DNA of 64,000 bases from Pontibacter sp. FD36 (GCF_015686655.1 NZ_JADPMP010000002.1:1-64000), one strand, 5' to 3'. Positions 52,491 through 62,845 are shown, numbered from the stretch's first letter. Made by a program: numbers and translations. The notes: generated from the letters alone by a model not told the origin.

Positions 52491-54839
52491 CTATAGAAAC
52501 TTCACGGTGATATAACTATCCGTGTTCCTTCCCTGGTCATCGGTGCAGGAGATCTTATACCTGCCGGCCTTTTGCGGCTCAAAAAATACCTTTTCGTTGG
52601 CGGCTGTGGCTTTGAGAAATTTGTCGTTGATGTACCAGTATACCTGTTTCACCTCATTGTGGGGATTGCTGTGCAGCATCAGTTGCTGACGCTCTTCCTG
52701 TTCCAATAAGTACTCCATACCAGCGGTGGGAGAGGTGATAAGGGGGGCAAACTCTTTGAAAACACGGCTGCAGTGTGGGTTGTGTGCCGGAATTGGCATG
52801 TAGGGAATCCGCTCTGCATCGAAAAAGGTAAGCAGTTCTGGAGCATGGTTCGGGTATAACTGCTGCACAAAACCTGTTGCTGGCTGGCAGCTTGTGCAAT
52901 AGCTATGACTTTTGTCTGCAGAAACAGCAATGCGTTTCAGGTGGTTGCACTTTTGGGTAGAGGAGATACCGGGGATGAACGTATCCAGCACCTGGTTTCG
53001 GCAGAAACTGTTGGCAGGACTGCCGCTTTCGGCACACACCGCTCTTAAACCAATGCCTTTGGGTTGCTGAAACCATCCGTCAGTGGAGTTATAGTCGATG
53101 CTGTTGAAGATGTCGAAAAGCAGGGGAGTAGCCGAGTCGGTGCCGTTGAGTTCAGGTACACCTTCACCGGAGAAATTACCGACCCACACACCCACCGTGT
53201 AGTTCTTGTTGTAGCCGATGCTCCAGGCATCTTTGCGGCCATACGAGGTACCGGTTTTCCATGCGATCTTGGGTAGGTTCGGGCTGTTATGCGCATTGTG
53301 TGGTAGGTCGGGGCGAGTAAGCTGGGTCAGGATCTGATTCGTCATGTAAGCTGCTCCCGGCGAAAGCAGCTGTGTTTCCTGTTCTGTCGTGTCCTGTTGC
53401 AGCCATCGGATGGGGCTATACCTGCCCTGGTTGGCAAAAGCGGAATAGAGTAGCGTCAACTCCTCCAGTTTCACATCACAGCCACCTAAAATCATCGACA
53501 GACCGAGCTGATTGCCCTTGCGCTTCATCTCCGAAAATTCTGCCTGCTTGAGCTTCTGCACAAAGGTATAAACGCCCAACTGGTCGAGCACCTTTACTGC
53601 CGGCACGTTGAGCGAAGTAGCCAGTGCATGCGCTATGGTCACATTGCCATTGTAGTTGCCAAAGTAGTTCTGCGGACGGTACCCTGCATAGTCTACAGGC
53701 ACATCGGTGATGACCGTTTTAGGTGTAAGCAGGCCTTTGTCGAAAGCCGCGGCGTAGAGGAAAGGCTTTAAGGTACTGCCCGGGGAACGAACAGCTCGCA
53801 CGCCATCCACCTGCCCGTGGTGTGCAAAGTCATTGAAATCGGCAGACCCCAGGTAGGCCTCTACAGCCCGGGTCTGGTTGTTAATCACCAGTACGGCTGC
53901 ATTGTGAATATTCTGGTGACGCAGCCGCTGTATGTAGTTGTAAGCCAGTTGCTCTACTTTTTCCTGTACCTGCCGGTTGAGTGTAGTTTTGATGATCGGC
54001 TGGTTTTTATACCTGCGGAACATGCGGTAGGCAAAGTGTGGGGCCACCTTGGGAGCCTGTTGCCTGCGAGCTTCCAGTGGCTCCAACAAAGCATCCTCAA
54101 TTTCCGCTACCGGGAAAGCCTCCTGTTCCTGGTAGAAGCGTAACCATTTGTTTCGGAACTCCACGATTTGTTCGTTCTGCTCGCCTATGCGCAGCGAGGA
54201 AGGTTTGTTCGGAATCACCGTCAGCGTGACCGCCTGCGCCAGACTCAGCTGCCTGGGCGACTGCTGAAAATAAAGCACAGATGCTGCCTTCACGCCTTCA
54301 ATGTTTCCACCGAATGGCACCAGATTCAGGTATAGCTGCAGGATCTCGTCTTTGCTGTAATACCATTCTAACTGCAGTGCCCGAAACATCTCGTACAGCT
54401 TGTTGACATAGGTGCGTTTTTGCGGGTAAAGCAGCCGTGCAACCTGCATGGTAATGGTGGAAGCGCCGGAGGTCTTTTTATTTTGCAGCAGATTATTGGC
54501 AAAGGCTCTGCTAATGGCAAAGGGGTTGATGCCGGGGTGGTAGTAAAAATACCTGTCCTCCTTCAGCAGCACCGCTTTTTTCAGAACTGGGCTTATTTCA
54601 TCCGCCTCCAGCTGCATCCGCCACTTGTCATCCCGGCTCAAAAAGGCGTTGATCACGCTGCCGTCGGAAGCGGTAATTATGGGGGAGTAGGAGATGTTTA
54701 CTTTGAGTGGGTAGAGGTAGTTGAGGAGGGTGAAGGTCAGGCATAGTAGCAACACAAGGGATAAAGTATACCTTAGCCAGGGCTTGCTGTAAGTGAGCAG
54801 CCTGCGGCTTGGGTTATAAGTTGATTTTGGTGCCTGCAT
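52491..54839 (-). CDS. pbpC: Penicillin-binding protein 1C
   Basis: A 782-residue class A PBP of the 1C type. One membrane helix (YTLSLVLLLCLTFTLLNYL) precedes the GT51 domain with intact motifs (LLKEDRYFYYHPGINPFAIS and GASTITMQVARLL). The transpeptidase has STLK in VRSPGSTLKPFLYA, SLN in ATSLNVPAVKV, and KTGTS in WKTGTSYGRKDAW. A C-terminal PBP1C-specific domain follows (YWYINDKFLKATAANEKVFF). It probably acts with the alpha-2-macroglobulin gene upstream on the same strand, a known genomic partnership, although a GIY-YIG gene now separates them. Confidence 0.96.
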   Translation of the reverse strand: MQAPKSTYNPSRRLLTYSKPWLRYTLSLVLLLCLTFTLLNYLYPLKVNISYSPIITASDGSVINAFLSRDDKWRMQLEADEISPVLKKAVLLKEDRYFYYHPGINPFAISRAFANNLLQNKKTSGASTITMQVARLLYPQKRTYVNKLYEMFRALQLEWYYSKDEILQLYLNLVPFGGNIEGVKAASVLYFQQSPRQLSLAQAVTLTVIPNKPSSLRIGEQNEQIVEFRNKWLRFYQEQEAFPVAEIEDALLEPLEARRQQAPKVAPHFAYRMFRRYKNQPIIKTTLNRQVQEKVEQLAYNYIQRLRHQNIHNAAVLVINNQTRAVEAYLGSADFNDFAHHGQVDGVRAVRSPGSTLKPFLYAAAFDKGLLTPKTVITDVPVDYAGYRPQNYFGNYNGNVTIAHALATSLNVPAVKVLDQLGVYTFVQKLKQAEFSEMKRKGNQLGLSMILGGCDVKLEELTLLYSAFANQGRYSPIRWLQQDTTEQETQLLSPGAAYMTNQILTQLTRPDLPHNAHNSPNLPKIAWKTGTSYGRKDAWSIGYNKNYTVGVWVGNFSGEGVPELNGTDSATPLLFDIFNSIDYNSTDGWFQQPKGIGLRAVCAESGSPANSFCRNQVLDTFIPGISSTQKCNHLKRIAVSADKSHSYCTSCQPATGFVQQLYPNHAPELLTFFDAERIPYMPIPAHNPHCSRVFKEFAPLITSPTAGMEYLLEQEERQQLMLHSNPHNEVKQVYWYINDKFLKATAANEKVFFEPQKAGRYKISCTDDQGRNTDSYITVKFL

Positions 54840-54897
54840 TTTAGTTTGTGAATTTATTCAGACAACTTTTTGTAGGTTGAATAATAAATTACGACTG

Positions 54898-55203
54898 ATG
54901 ATATTTCACAATTACTTTATATACATTCTAACTAATCCGAAGAAAACTACTTTATACATCGGTGTAACGAATGATATAGCCCGTCGACTGGAGGAGCATT
55001 CTGAAAATGCAGGTAATCCTGCGACATTTGCCGGAAAATACTTTTGCCACCTCCTGATGTATTACGAACGTTTCAGCTCCATTGAGCACGCAATAGCACG
55101 TGAAAAAGAGTTGAAAAAATGGAGTAGAGATAAGAAAGAAGCTTTGATAAAAACAATAAATCCACATTGGTTACCACTTAATACAGAAGTTCAGGAAGAA
55201 TGA
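54898..55203 (+). CDS. GIY-YIG nuclease-domain protein
   Basis: A 101-residue stand-alone GIY-YIG protein of the UPF0213 type. The motif is seen as YFIYILTNPKKTTLYIGVTN, followed by the conserved Arg in RRLEEHSENA and Glu in HAIAREKELKKWSRDKKEAL. ATG 54898 begins directly at the fold; an upstream TTG is possible. It lies on the plus strand between two minus-strand partners (pbpC and the alpha-2-macroglobulin gene) and beside a long inverted repeat, so it may have inserted there. Endonuclease activity is likely but the target is unknown. Confidence 0.92.
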   Translation: MIFHNYFIYILTNPKKTTLYIGVTNDIARRLEEHSENAGNPATFAGKYFCHLLMYYERFSSIEHAIAREKELKKWSRDKKEALIKTINPHWLPLNTEVQEE

Positions 55204-55213
55204 CTACCCATAT

Positions 55214-55295
55214 TGTCATTTCGAACGCAGTGAGAAATCTGGAGTAGTTCATGACCCCCAACTATTTCAGATTTCTCACTGCGTTCGAAATGACA
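55214..55295. repeat. Long perfect inverted repeat (REP-like)
   Basis: Arms of 27 bases (55214-55240 and 55269-55295) are exact reverse complements, beginning TGTCATTTCGAACGCAGTGA, with a 28-base spacer. The same arm sequence in mutated form appears at 6466-6490, as one arm. It sits 11 bases after the GIY-YIG stop and 10 before the alpha-2-macroglobulin gene end. Confidence 0.95.
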
Positions 55296-55305
55296 GTAGA
55301 ATTAC

Positions 55306-58300
55306 TTACCTTACCTTCACAACACCACCGCCCGAGTAGCTATGATACTCCGCATTATACATGGCATCAGCCCCAATCGGGCCTAACTGAAACGTACCCT
55401 TTGATACCGCTCTTACCTGATAGAAGAAATACTGCTGCTCCGGTTTTGCTGTGGCGTAGAGGTTAATCCTATCATCGCGGATATCAATATGATCCGGCGT
55501 AGCGGGCTTCTGCGCTTCTATCCAGCCGAACTCACGGGCGGTCATCAGGCGTGGGTTTTCTATTTCGAAGCCGGCTGGTAGCATGTCGGTAATGGCCACA
55601 TTCGGTATACTTCTGCCGTCCAATGCTTGCAGCTCTACCCGCACGACTACCAGGTCATTTTGCCGGAAGGTATTGTCAGTGATCTCCCTGCCGTTCCGGT
55701 CAAAGAAGGTTTTGCGCACCTTCAGGTAGTTATCTTCTTTTTTCACATCGCCGCTCTGGCTGATGCCTTCCAGCTCCCAGAAATAGTAGAGCGTGCCTGT
55801 TCCTTTGCCTCGAATACTGATCGGGCCGCTACCGATGTTGTTGGTGAGCGTCAGGTCGTTACCAGAGAAGGTGTCGATCTGCTTTCCGTTCTGGTATACC
55901 TGCGCCGTTTGGTTGCCCTGGTTTCTGCTCGAAAGCTTGCCCAAAGCCATTAAAGCAAAGGCACGTTCCTGGGTGTTGTACCAGCGTTTGGAGCGCAGTT
56001 CATCGGATAAATGCCGTGCCAGCGTACCGATCTGTGGGTTATCGGGGTCGGCTTCAATCAAACTGTTCAGCGAAATGGCCATGTCGCGTATCGGGGAGTA
56101 GAAGCTGCCACCGAGGGCACGGACTGATGTTTCGCCGGAAAAGGAGCGGGGCAGAATCTGGTTGAAGCTCTCGCGGCTGCCGTTCATCGCATAGGTGCTG
56201 GCCAGCAGATAGCGGGCATCAATGGAGAGCAGCTCCGGCTTGGCCTTGTAGTAGTTCATGGTTGACCAATCTACTGTGCCGGCAATGCTGAGCACGTAGA
56301 GTGAGTAAGTGGTTTCGCGGGCAGCGATGTATTTGCTTTGCACCTGGCGGCTGGCATCGTAGTAGCGGTACTCTTCCATGGCCTTGCCTTTTACTTTTTG
56401 CTGCAGGTAGCGCACGGCTTTATCCAGCACCTCCTGCGTTACCGGGAAACCGGCTTTCTTGGCTTCCAGCAAAAAGTGAGTGGCGTAGGTGCTGCTCCAC
56501 CAGTCGGTGTAGGTGGCCCCTGGCCAGTAAGTAAAGCCACCGTCGTACTGTTGCATCAGCTCAATTTTGGTGATAGCCTCCTGCACGAGGTAGTTCGGGT
56601 TAAAGCTGCGGCTCTTGTTGTCCTGCTGCAGCGAACGGGCCAGGTCGGTATAGTATAGCAGCGGGAAGGCCGTGGAAGTGGTTTGCTCCAGGCATCCGTG
56701 CGGGTAGCGCAGCAGGAAGGTAATGTCATCCGTAAACTGGGCCAACGGCGAACGGCTCACCACCAGCTTCGCCGACACAGACGAAGGTATAAAGTCGTTG
56801 GCCAGTTTGATGTCAGCGGTAGCTCCATCTTTTACACTGCCGGCCTCTGTCACTTTGGTCAACGGTGCGATCGGGCGTACCGTGATATCGGTGTTGCTGA
56901 CAAAAGACTCGTTCAGCGCATTAACCGTCACCTTTACCGTTGCCTGCCCAATGGCAGGTGTGGCCACAAGCTTATAAGTTACCTGCGCCTCTGTGTTCGG
57001 ATTTATACCTGCTGATTTCCTGGTTTCGCCCACTACACGCAAAGGACCTGTCACCGAAATAGTACTGGCTGCTGTAGCTTTGGTAGTGGTCGTATTGCTG
57101 AGTGTTACTGGCACCAGTAGCGTATCCCTTGGACTCACAAAACGAGGCAACGCTGTACTGATCACGACCGGATCTGAGACACGCATCATCTTTTCAGAAG
57201 AGCCAAAGGCATTGTCTTTATAAGCCACGGCCATAATGCGCACGGCACCTGAGAACTCAGGTATACGCACGTTTACGATTGCTTCGCCGCTCGCATTTGC
57301 CTTTAACTGCCCGCTCCATAGCGATACCAGTTTTACCCGTTTGTTGGTCAGCGGATTGATTCGCTTCGCCAGATCGTAGCCGTCGCCACCAGTGCTGGAG
57401 CGTGCACCCAGTTCCGGGAACAGGAAAGGATACAGGTCATAGCCCGTTACCTCCAGCGCCCGCTTTTGGTAGAAAAAACCGTGCGGGTCCGGGGTCTGGT
57501 AATCCTTGATCTGCAGGATACCTTCGTCTACCACAGCCAGCGTCACTTCTGCATTTGGAGCAGTTTTTACCTTCACCTGCTGCACTCTGCTGGAGCGGGA
57601 TGCCTCGGGTGCCTGTATGGCGACAGCTAGCTGTGTGCTCATTTTCGTCACCGTCATTGGCTTAAACCCGCGGGCAATGGTCAGTGGCATCTGGCTATCT
57701 TTTACCTGGCGCAATGCAATAGCGGTGATGTAAGCCGTTGGCAGGTGCTCGTCTTTGATCGGGAGTGTCAGCGAAGCAGCTTTCTTGTCTGTTTTGAGGT
57801 AGTAGTAGCTCAGTACTTTGTTCTGCTCCACCGTCACCAGAATCTTCCCGGCAAAAGGAGACTTGAACAAAACCCTGGCTTGGTCACCTACTTCGTACTT
57901 TTCTTTGTCCAAGGAGATATCTACTTCTCCCTCGGTATTCACGGCAAAAGAGGTGCTTTCAGTATCGCCCCAGCCGTAGGCATAGAACTCCTGTGCCACG
58001 TAGTTGTAGGCTCCCGGACGCATCACACGAATTTCATACTGACCAGAAGTAACAGGCGTGAAGTTGAAAACAGCACCACTTGCAGGTATTTGCATATCCT
58101 GATTAATGATTACCTGCTCTCTGCGCTGCGATCTGTAGCTGTACTCGTCGCTATGACGTGCAATCACCGATTCGTAGGTATAGCGCACGAGTTGCACTCT
58201 AGCCGTAGTCGTAATCGGTGATCCAGTGCGATCGAGGGCGATAAGCGGAATGTTAAGTGAGCTGCGGGTGCTCACATAGTCATCAAAGTTCCGGATACCG

Positions 58301-60741
58301 AAAAAAGCCTGCTGTGTGCTCACGTCAAACTTACTGAGGCGGTTAACCGGTCGGCCGGTTTCATCAAAAACAGTAGTGTAAAGTGAGCCGTCCAGTAAGC
58401 CGATGTCTTTGAAATTTTCCAGTTCAAAAGTTTCCTGTCCTTTGCCCTGCGCATCCGTCTGCCCCTGGCGGGTACTGGTCTGGATGTTGATGGAGCCGGA
58501 AGTATGGATATCAAAGGTGTAGTCGGGGAAGCGTTTGGCCTCGAAGCTTTTCTTTTTGAGGCTGAGCTGGGTTTCGTAATTGCGGTTAGCGGCCGGCGGA
58601 CCGAACAGGTTCTGCGCCGTGAGGTTCAGTATTAGTTTTTCACCAGCATTGTATGTTTTCTTGTTCAGTTCAGCCGTCACCTTCAGGCGGTCGGGCATAA
58701 ACTCTTCTACACCTATTTTCCTTGAGTTCAGCAACACATCGTTACCAGAGTACACCTCCAGAGTATAGGTACCCGTGACAGCGGCTCCGTTCAGGATGAA
58801 GCTGGTTTCGCTGGCGCCTTGGTTATTCAGTTTGCCTTTGGTGCTGCGGTACTCTTTGCCATTGGGTAGCAGTAGTTTCGTTTTGATCGGTAACCCAGCC
58901 ACCGTTTTCCAGTCCGGCGTTCGCACCACCGTGTTGACATGAATGGTGTCGCCGGGGCGGTAGAGGTCACGGTCGCCGTAGATGAAGGCATCGTAGTTAA
59001 GGTCTGTCAGGCGTTTGCCACCCACTTCGAAACGGGAGGTATTCACCTGTGTCTGGCTGTAAGGCATGTAGTTAAAGTCGTCGCCTTTCTGGGCCGTGAT
59101 CATGCCGATCTTGAAGTCCGGTGCTGCTGTGCCGGTGTTGCTGAACCGGGCCACACCGTCCTTGTCAGTCGTAGCCTTGTGCACCACCTGGTTGTTGGTG
59201 CTGATAAAGCGAATTTCAACCCCGTCCAAGGTGCTGGCCTCGCGAATAGAATTGGCAAAGACCACCACTTCGTCCTTACCCTGCTTGGCGATCAAACCGA
59301 TATCCGACACCGACACGATTTTGGAATCCTTCAGCCAGTTTTTGTCGGTGCTGGCAACGGTGATGACATACAGGCCTTTGAACTGACTATCGAAGTCCAG
59401 GTCGTGCAGATTAAGATTGAGCAGGTGAGAGCTGCCTTGCTTACGGAGGCTTTCGGTGTTGAACTCGCGCTCGAAAAGCGTATTGCCGTTGGTTTCGTTC
59501 ACATCGTAGTAGGAGCTGGAGTAATATTCTTCCGTTTCCTCGTCGTAGTAGCCGTCGTACATTTTGCCCTCACGCAGGTAGTGTAGAATGTTGTTTTCGT
59601 ATACCTTGCTGATGCTTACTTTTATGCGCGGTACGTTGCTCAGGTTGAGGGCGATGTTGCGGGCACCCTGGCTGCTGAGGTATATACTCTTTCCGTTGGC
59701 AAAACTGATGCTTGGTTGTGTTGTGGCAAAGGTCACACTGTGGCGATAAGGCTGGCCCATCGGCTTTCCGGCCATACCTACCAGATCACCGGAGAGGGAG
59801 AGGGTATAGGTGCTATTCTGGTTGAAGTTTCCTTTCAGTACCAAACCGTTTTGCAGTCGCTCCACCGTATACTCCCGACGAGGGCTAACTTCGATCAGGT
59901 TGCTGATGTTGCTATTAGTAACAGGCTGCGTGGTAAGGATATAAATGCGCTCCTGGCCTTCTTCCAATGCGGTCACCACCTCAGCTACCATCATACGCTG
60001 GCGGCTTGGCAGCAAAATATCCCGCTCTATGGTCTGGTCAGTCTGAGAGGTGCTTCCTGCTACACTTAGGCCCTTGGCGATGTGCAGTCGCAGCGGGATT
60101 TCTTTATCCTCTTGTCCTGCCACATTTTTAACCCGGATGGTGACGTTGTCCCGGTTACCGCTGGCCAGCTCTATGGGCAGTTCTTTATTTCCTGCATATA
60201 CCTTTAGATGCTCCCGCAATTCCTGGAAAAGCACCGGATAGTTAAAGTCCAGCTGTAAACTGGCCTCGAGCTGATTCGGGTTGTTCTCGTTTGCCACCCA
60301 ATAGCTTTTTACCTGCTGCAGCCGGAGGTAGGGAGTATGGAAAGTAAGGCCCTGACCGGCGGGTATCTTATACTTTACAGTCGTGTGCCGTAGCAGATTT
60401 TCGGTTAGCTCCGCTTTGTAATTGGTAGTAGGGGCAAAGGGATTGTCTGGAGAGAAGACAAGTTCGTTCGGAGCCGTCCATTTATACTTGCCGGCCACCC
60501 TTGGCGTGATAGCCAGGTATGGAATTGTATCCCACTGGTTCAAAAGCGAATCGCCCACCAGGTCTTTGTCAAATTGGAATACCAGGTTTTGCTCCCGCGC
60601 AATTTCCTGCTCAAAATTCTTGCTTTGTAGCCGCAACTCATCGCTTTTGCTGCGGCAACTGAACATGCAAAGTATACATAGACAAATACTCAGCTGAAAC
60701 AGGTGCTGAAGTGGTGTGGAATGGGGGTATCTTCTATTCAT
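55306..60741 (-). CDS. Bacterial alpha-2-macroglobulin lipoprotein, thioester type
   Basis: An 1811-residue protein with a lipoprotein signal ending CMFSC. It matches the bacterial alpha-2-macroglobulin (YfhM-like) layout: repeated macroglobulin domains, an MG2-like block (YRPGDTIHVNTVVRTPDWK), an A2M domain (LVSLWSGQLKANASGEAIVN), and a thioester CLEQ in YPHGCLEQTTSTAFPLL (Cys near residue 1350). It ends with a receptor-binding-like domain (DMLPAGFEIENPRLM). These proteins trap proteases at the envelope. The nearby pbpC on the same strand is the usual partner. Confidence 0.95.
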   Translation of the reverse strand: MNRRYPHSTPLQHLFQLSICLCILCMFSCRSKSDELRLQSKNFEQEIAREQNLVFQFDKDLVGDSLLNQWDTIPYLAITPRVAGKYKWTAPNELVFSPDNPFAPTTNYKAELTENLLRHTTVKYKIPAGQGLTFHTPYLRLQQVKSYWVANENNPNQLEASLQLDFNYPVLFQELREHLKVYAGNKELPIELASGNRDNVTIRVKNVAGQEDKEIPLRLHIAKGLSVAGSTSQTDQTIERDILLPSRQRMMVAEVVTALEEGQERIYILTTQPVTNSNISNLIEVSPRREYTVERLQNGLVLKGNFNQNSTYTLSLSGDLVGMAGKPMGQPYRHSVTFATTQPSISFANGKSIYLSSQGARNIALNLSNVPRIKVSISKVYENNILHYLREGKMYDGYYDEETEEYYSSSYYDVNETNGNTLFEREFNTESLRKQGSSHLLNLNLHDLDFDSQFKGLYVITVASTDKNWLKDSKIVSVSDIGLIAKQGKDEVVVFANSIREASTLDGVEIRFISTNNQVVHKATTDKDGVARFSNTGTAAPDFKIGMITAQKGDDFNYMPYSQTQVNTSRFEVGGKRLTDLNYDAFIYGDRDLYRPGDTIHVNTVVRTPDWKTVAGLPIKTKLLLPNGKEYRSTKGKLNNQGASETSFILNGAAVTGTYTLEVYSGNDVLLNSRKIGVEEFMPDRLKVTAELNKKTYNAGEKLILNLTAQNLFGPPAANRNYETQLSLKKKSFEAKRFPDYTFDIHTSGSINIQTSTRQGQTDAQGKGQETFELENFKDIGLLDGSLYTTVFDETGRPVNRLSKFDVSTQQAFFGIRNFDDYVSTRSSLNIPLIALDRTGSPITTTARVQLVRYTYESVIARHSDEYSYRSQRREQVIINQDMQIPASGAVFNFTPVTSGQYEIRVMRPGAYNYVAQEFYAYGWGDTESTSFAVNTEGEVDISLDKEKYEVGDQARVLFKSPFAGKILVTVEQNKVLSYYYLKTDKKAASLTLPIKDEHLPTAYITAIALRQVKDSQMPLTIARGFKPMTVTKMSTQLAVAIQAPEASRSSRVQQVKVKTAPNAEVTLAVVDEGILQIKDYQTPDPHGFFYQKRALEVTGYDLYPFLFPELGARSSTGGDGYDLAKRINPLTNKRVKLVSLWSGQLKANASGEAIVNVRIPEFSGAVRIMAVAYKDNAFGSSEKMMRVSDPVVISTALPRFVSPRDTLLVPVTLSNTTTTKATAASTISVTGPLRVVGETRKSAGINPNTEAQVTYKLVATPAIGQATVKVTVNALNESFVSNTDITVRPIAPLTKVTEAGSVKDGATADIKLANDFIPSSVSAKLVVSRSPLAQFTDDITFLLRYPHGCLEQTTSTAFPLLYYTDLARSLQQDNKSRSFNPNYLVQEAITKIELMQQYDGGFTYWPGATYTDWWSSTYATHFLLEAKKAGFPVTQEVLDKAVRYLQQKVKGKAMEEYRYYDASRQVQSKYIAARETTYSLYVLSIAGTVDWSTMNYYKAKPELLSIDARYLLASTYAMNGSRESFNQILPRSFSGETSVRALGGSFYSPIRDMAISLNSLIEADPDNPQIGTLARHLSDELRSKRWYNTQERAFALMALGKLSSRNQGNQTAQVYQNGKQIDTFSGNDLTLTNNIGSGPISIRGKGTGTLYYFWELEGISQSGDVKKEDNYLKVRKTFFDRNGREITDNTFRQNDLVVVRVELQALDGRSIPNVAITDMLPAGFEIENPRLMTAREFGWIEAQKPATPDHIDIRDDRINLYATAKPEQQYFFYQVRAVSKGTFQLGPIGADAMYNAEYHSYSGGGVVKVR

Positions 60742-61110
60742 AGCATAGGTAAAAGAAGGGCAAAACCAGGGTAGTTGGAATACACCTTTAAAAAGGCTCC
60801 TTGTGCATTGATTTTAAAGAAAAAATGCTACGTAATGATATGAATTTTTGCACTATAAGCAAAGCAAGCTATACCTAAATTAGCATGTTTCGGATGGTTA
60901 AAAAGAATCTATACCCTTTAGCGTTTTTCTTAAGTTTGCCGTTCTGCCATGTGAGCTAGTAAATGACAGGCCAGGTAGCTTGAAAGACTGAATCGTTGAA
61001 ATAAAAATGCCTGATTAGCAGCTGTAATCAGGCATTCATGGATTGGTGAAAATATTTCTATTATGTTGGCGAACGGCTATTTAATTATGATTTCAGCATC
61101 ACAGGAAACA
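60742..61110. other. Gene-free stretch downstream of the LytTR operon
   Basis: These 369 bases hold the terminator at 61006-61036 for the minus-strand LytTR gene and the upstream region of the alpha-2-macroglobulin gene. No small gene or repeat copy could be supported. Confidence 0.5.
61006..61036 (-). terminator. Terminator of the LytTR two-component operon
   Basis: Perfect 12-bp stem AATGCCTGATTA/TAATCAGGCATT (61006-61017 with 61025-61036) with a 7-base loop. On the minus strand the stem is followed by TTTATTTC. Confidence 0.9.
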
Positions 61111-61842
61111 CTAGTCTTTAGAATCTCGCAATACTTTGTAGAAAGCATCTGCATATGTACTACTAATCGGGATAATTTGATCAGCAATATTTATCCTGTT
61201 TTTTTCAATGTGGTCAATTTTATCGATCGCGACCATAAAGGATTTATGCACACGGGGAAATTTCTTGTCAGGAAGCAGTTCCTGTAACTTAGCGAAACTC
61301 ATCAAGGTCATCACCTTTTCTTTGTTGGTATGGATTCGGAGATAATCTTTCATTCCCTCAACGAATAAAATGTCACGGATAGCAACCTTTTGAATACGGG
61401 TACCTGCTTTTATAAAAACGTATTCCTGTTCGCTTTTTTGCGTCGCGGTTGCTTCTATTTGCTCTGGTTGGTGCTGGGGGTTTAACTCCTGGTAGATGCG
61501 TAGTACTCCTTTATAAAAGCGTTCAAAAGAAATGGGCTTTAACAGGTAATCTTTCACTTCCAGATCAAAGGCTTTAAGGGCATACTGATCATAGGCAGTA
61601 GTCAGGATGATCATCGGCTTGGGATTTAGCATGGGAATAAAACTCAGTCCATCCAGGTCAGGCATATTTATGTCTAGAAACAGCAGGTCAGGCTTGTCTT
61701 CGTCCATTCGGTCAACTGCATCCAGCGGACTCTCAAAGCTTCCTTTCAGCTCCAGAAAGGAAACTTTTGCTACATACTTTTCCAGTATTCTCTGAGCCAG
61801 GTGCTCATCATCAATTATATAACAACTGAGCTTTTTTCTCAT
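61111..61842 (-). CDS. LytTR-type response regulator
   Basis: A 243-residue DNA-binding response regulator. The receiver domain starts KKLSCYIIDDEHLAQRIL with the phospho-acceptor Asp in LLFLDINMPDLDG near residue 57 and the Lys in VKDYLLKPISFERF. The LytTR output domain spans about residues 138-240 (KVAIRDILFVEGMKDYLRI and PRVHKSFMVAIDKIDHIE). Its start overlaps the 3' end of the kinase gene by 32 bases. It likely regulates the divergent ABC exporter or an envelope response. Confidence 0.96.
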   Translation of the reverse strand: MRKKLSCYIIDDEHLAQRILEKYVAKVSFLELKGSFESPLDAVDRMDEDKPDLLFLDINMPDLDGLSFIPMLNPKPMIILTTAYDQYALKAFDLEVKDYLLKPISFERFYKGVLRIYQELNPQHQPEQIEATATQKSEQEYVFIKAGTRIQKVAIRDILFVEGMKDYLRIHTNKEKVMTLMSFAKLQELLPDKKFPRVHKSFMVAIDKIDHIEKNRINIADQIIPISSTYADAFYKVLRDSKD

Positions 61843-62845
61843 GGATCTGTGTGTGAAGATTCGTGATTTTTAATTCTGCTGTGAAAATTTCATCATTTTT
61901 ATTGATTGCCAGGCTATGCTGATTCGGGTAAAGTAATTGCAGGCGTTTTTGAATATTCGAGAACCCAATGCCACCTGGTTCTTCCAGTAAGGAACCTGAT
62001 TTTTTTCCGATCGGATTCTGGAAAGTGGCAGTAAGTTGATTCTCTTTTACCGCTATCCTCACCTTTATGGAGCCTGGTTTTAATCGGGACGGACTATGTT
62101 TGTAGGTATTCTCCAGGAGATGAATGAATAACAGCGGTGCAACCTGGAAGGTATCTGTATTTCCCTCCACCTGAAAGTCTACAATGGGGGATGCCTTGTA
62201 CCGTAGCTGCTGCAGGCTTATGTAGTCTTTTAGATAATCTATTTCTATGGAAAGAGGGACAGTAGACGCATTGGATTCATAGATCATATAGCGCATTAGG
62301 GACGACAGACGCATCATGGCCTCCGGTGCTGCGGGATCCTGCGTGTAAACTAAGGTATGAATGTTATTGAGTGTGTTGAACAGGAAATGCGGATTGATCT
62401 GTGACTTCAAATAAACAAGTTCGCTATTGATGACCTGTTTCTCCAGCTGCTCTTTTTTTACTGTATTGATAATAAGGTTCTGAATAATTCCGACAATAGT
62501 GCTGGCAACTATAAAGATAATAACGATCGATAAAGAGTCACCATAGTAATTCAGAAAACCCATCCAAGTGTTAAACTTTCCACCTATTAAGAAAGCAAAC
62601 AGTAAAAAGGGAAGGGGGCCCGTCAAAAAGATCAAGGTCAGGTGCCAGAGATAGGTTTTAAACTTCCTCTTATTCAGGCATTTTGTAAAGGTGTATAGAT
62701 GGGCATAAAAAACATAGAGTCCTATCAAAAGTGCCTGCGGCCTGAAGGGCCTGTCATTCACCAAGACCTCCAAGGTAAAATTTACCAAGATGAAAGTCCA
62801 GATAATGACATGAGCAAGCGCTAAAACTTTTTTGATTCTATTCAT
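61811..62845 (-). CDS. LytS/YehU-like sensor histidine kinase
   Basis: A 344-residue kinase with four N-terminal membrane helices (about residues 10-140) and a His_kinase domain of the LytS type. The phospho-acceptor block is NPHFLFNTLNNIHTLVYT near residue 184. The ATP lid ends in GIGFSNIQKRLQLLYP near 310. ATG 62845 was chosen since the longer frame adds residues unlike a signal. It overlaps the response regulator gene by 32 bases, an operon of kinase then regulator. Confidence 0.95.
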   Translation of the reverse strand: MNRIKKVLALAHVIIWTFILVNFTLEVLVNDRPFRPQALLIGLYVFYAHLYTFTKCLNKRKFKTYLWHLTLIFLTGPLPFLLFAFLIGGKFNTWMGFLNYYGDSLSIVIIFIVASTIVGIIQNLIINTVKKEQLEKQVINSELVYLKSQINPHFLFNTLNNIHTLVYTQDPAAPEAMMRLSSLMRYMIYESNASTVPLSIEIDYLKDYISLQQLRYKASPIVDFQVEGNTDTFQVAPLLFIHLLENTYKHSPSRLKPGSIKVRIAVKENQLTATFQNPIGKKSGSLLEEPGGIGFSNIQKRLQLLYPNQHSLAINKNDEIFTAELKITNLHTQIHEKKAQLLYN

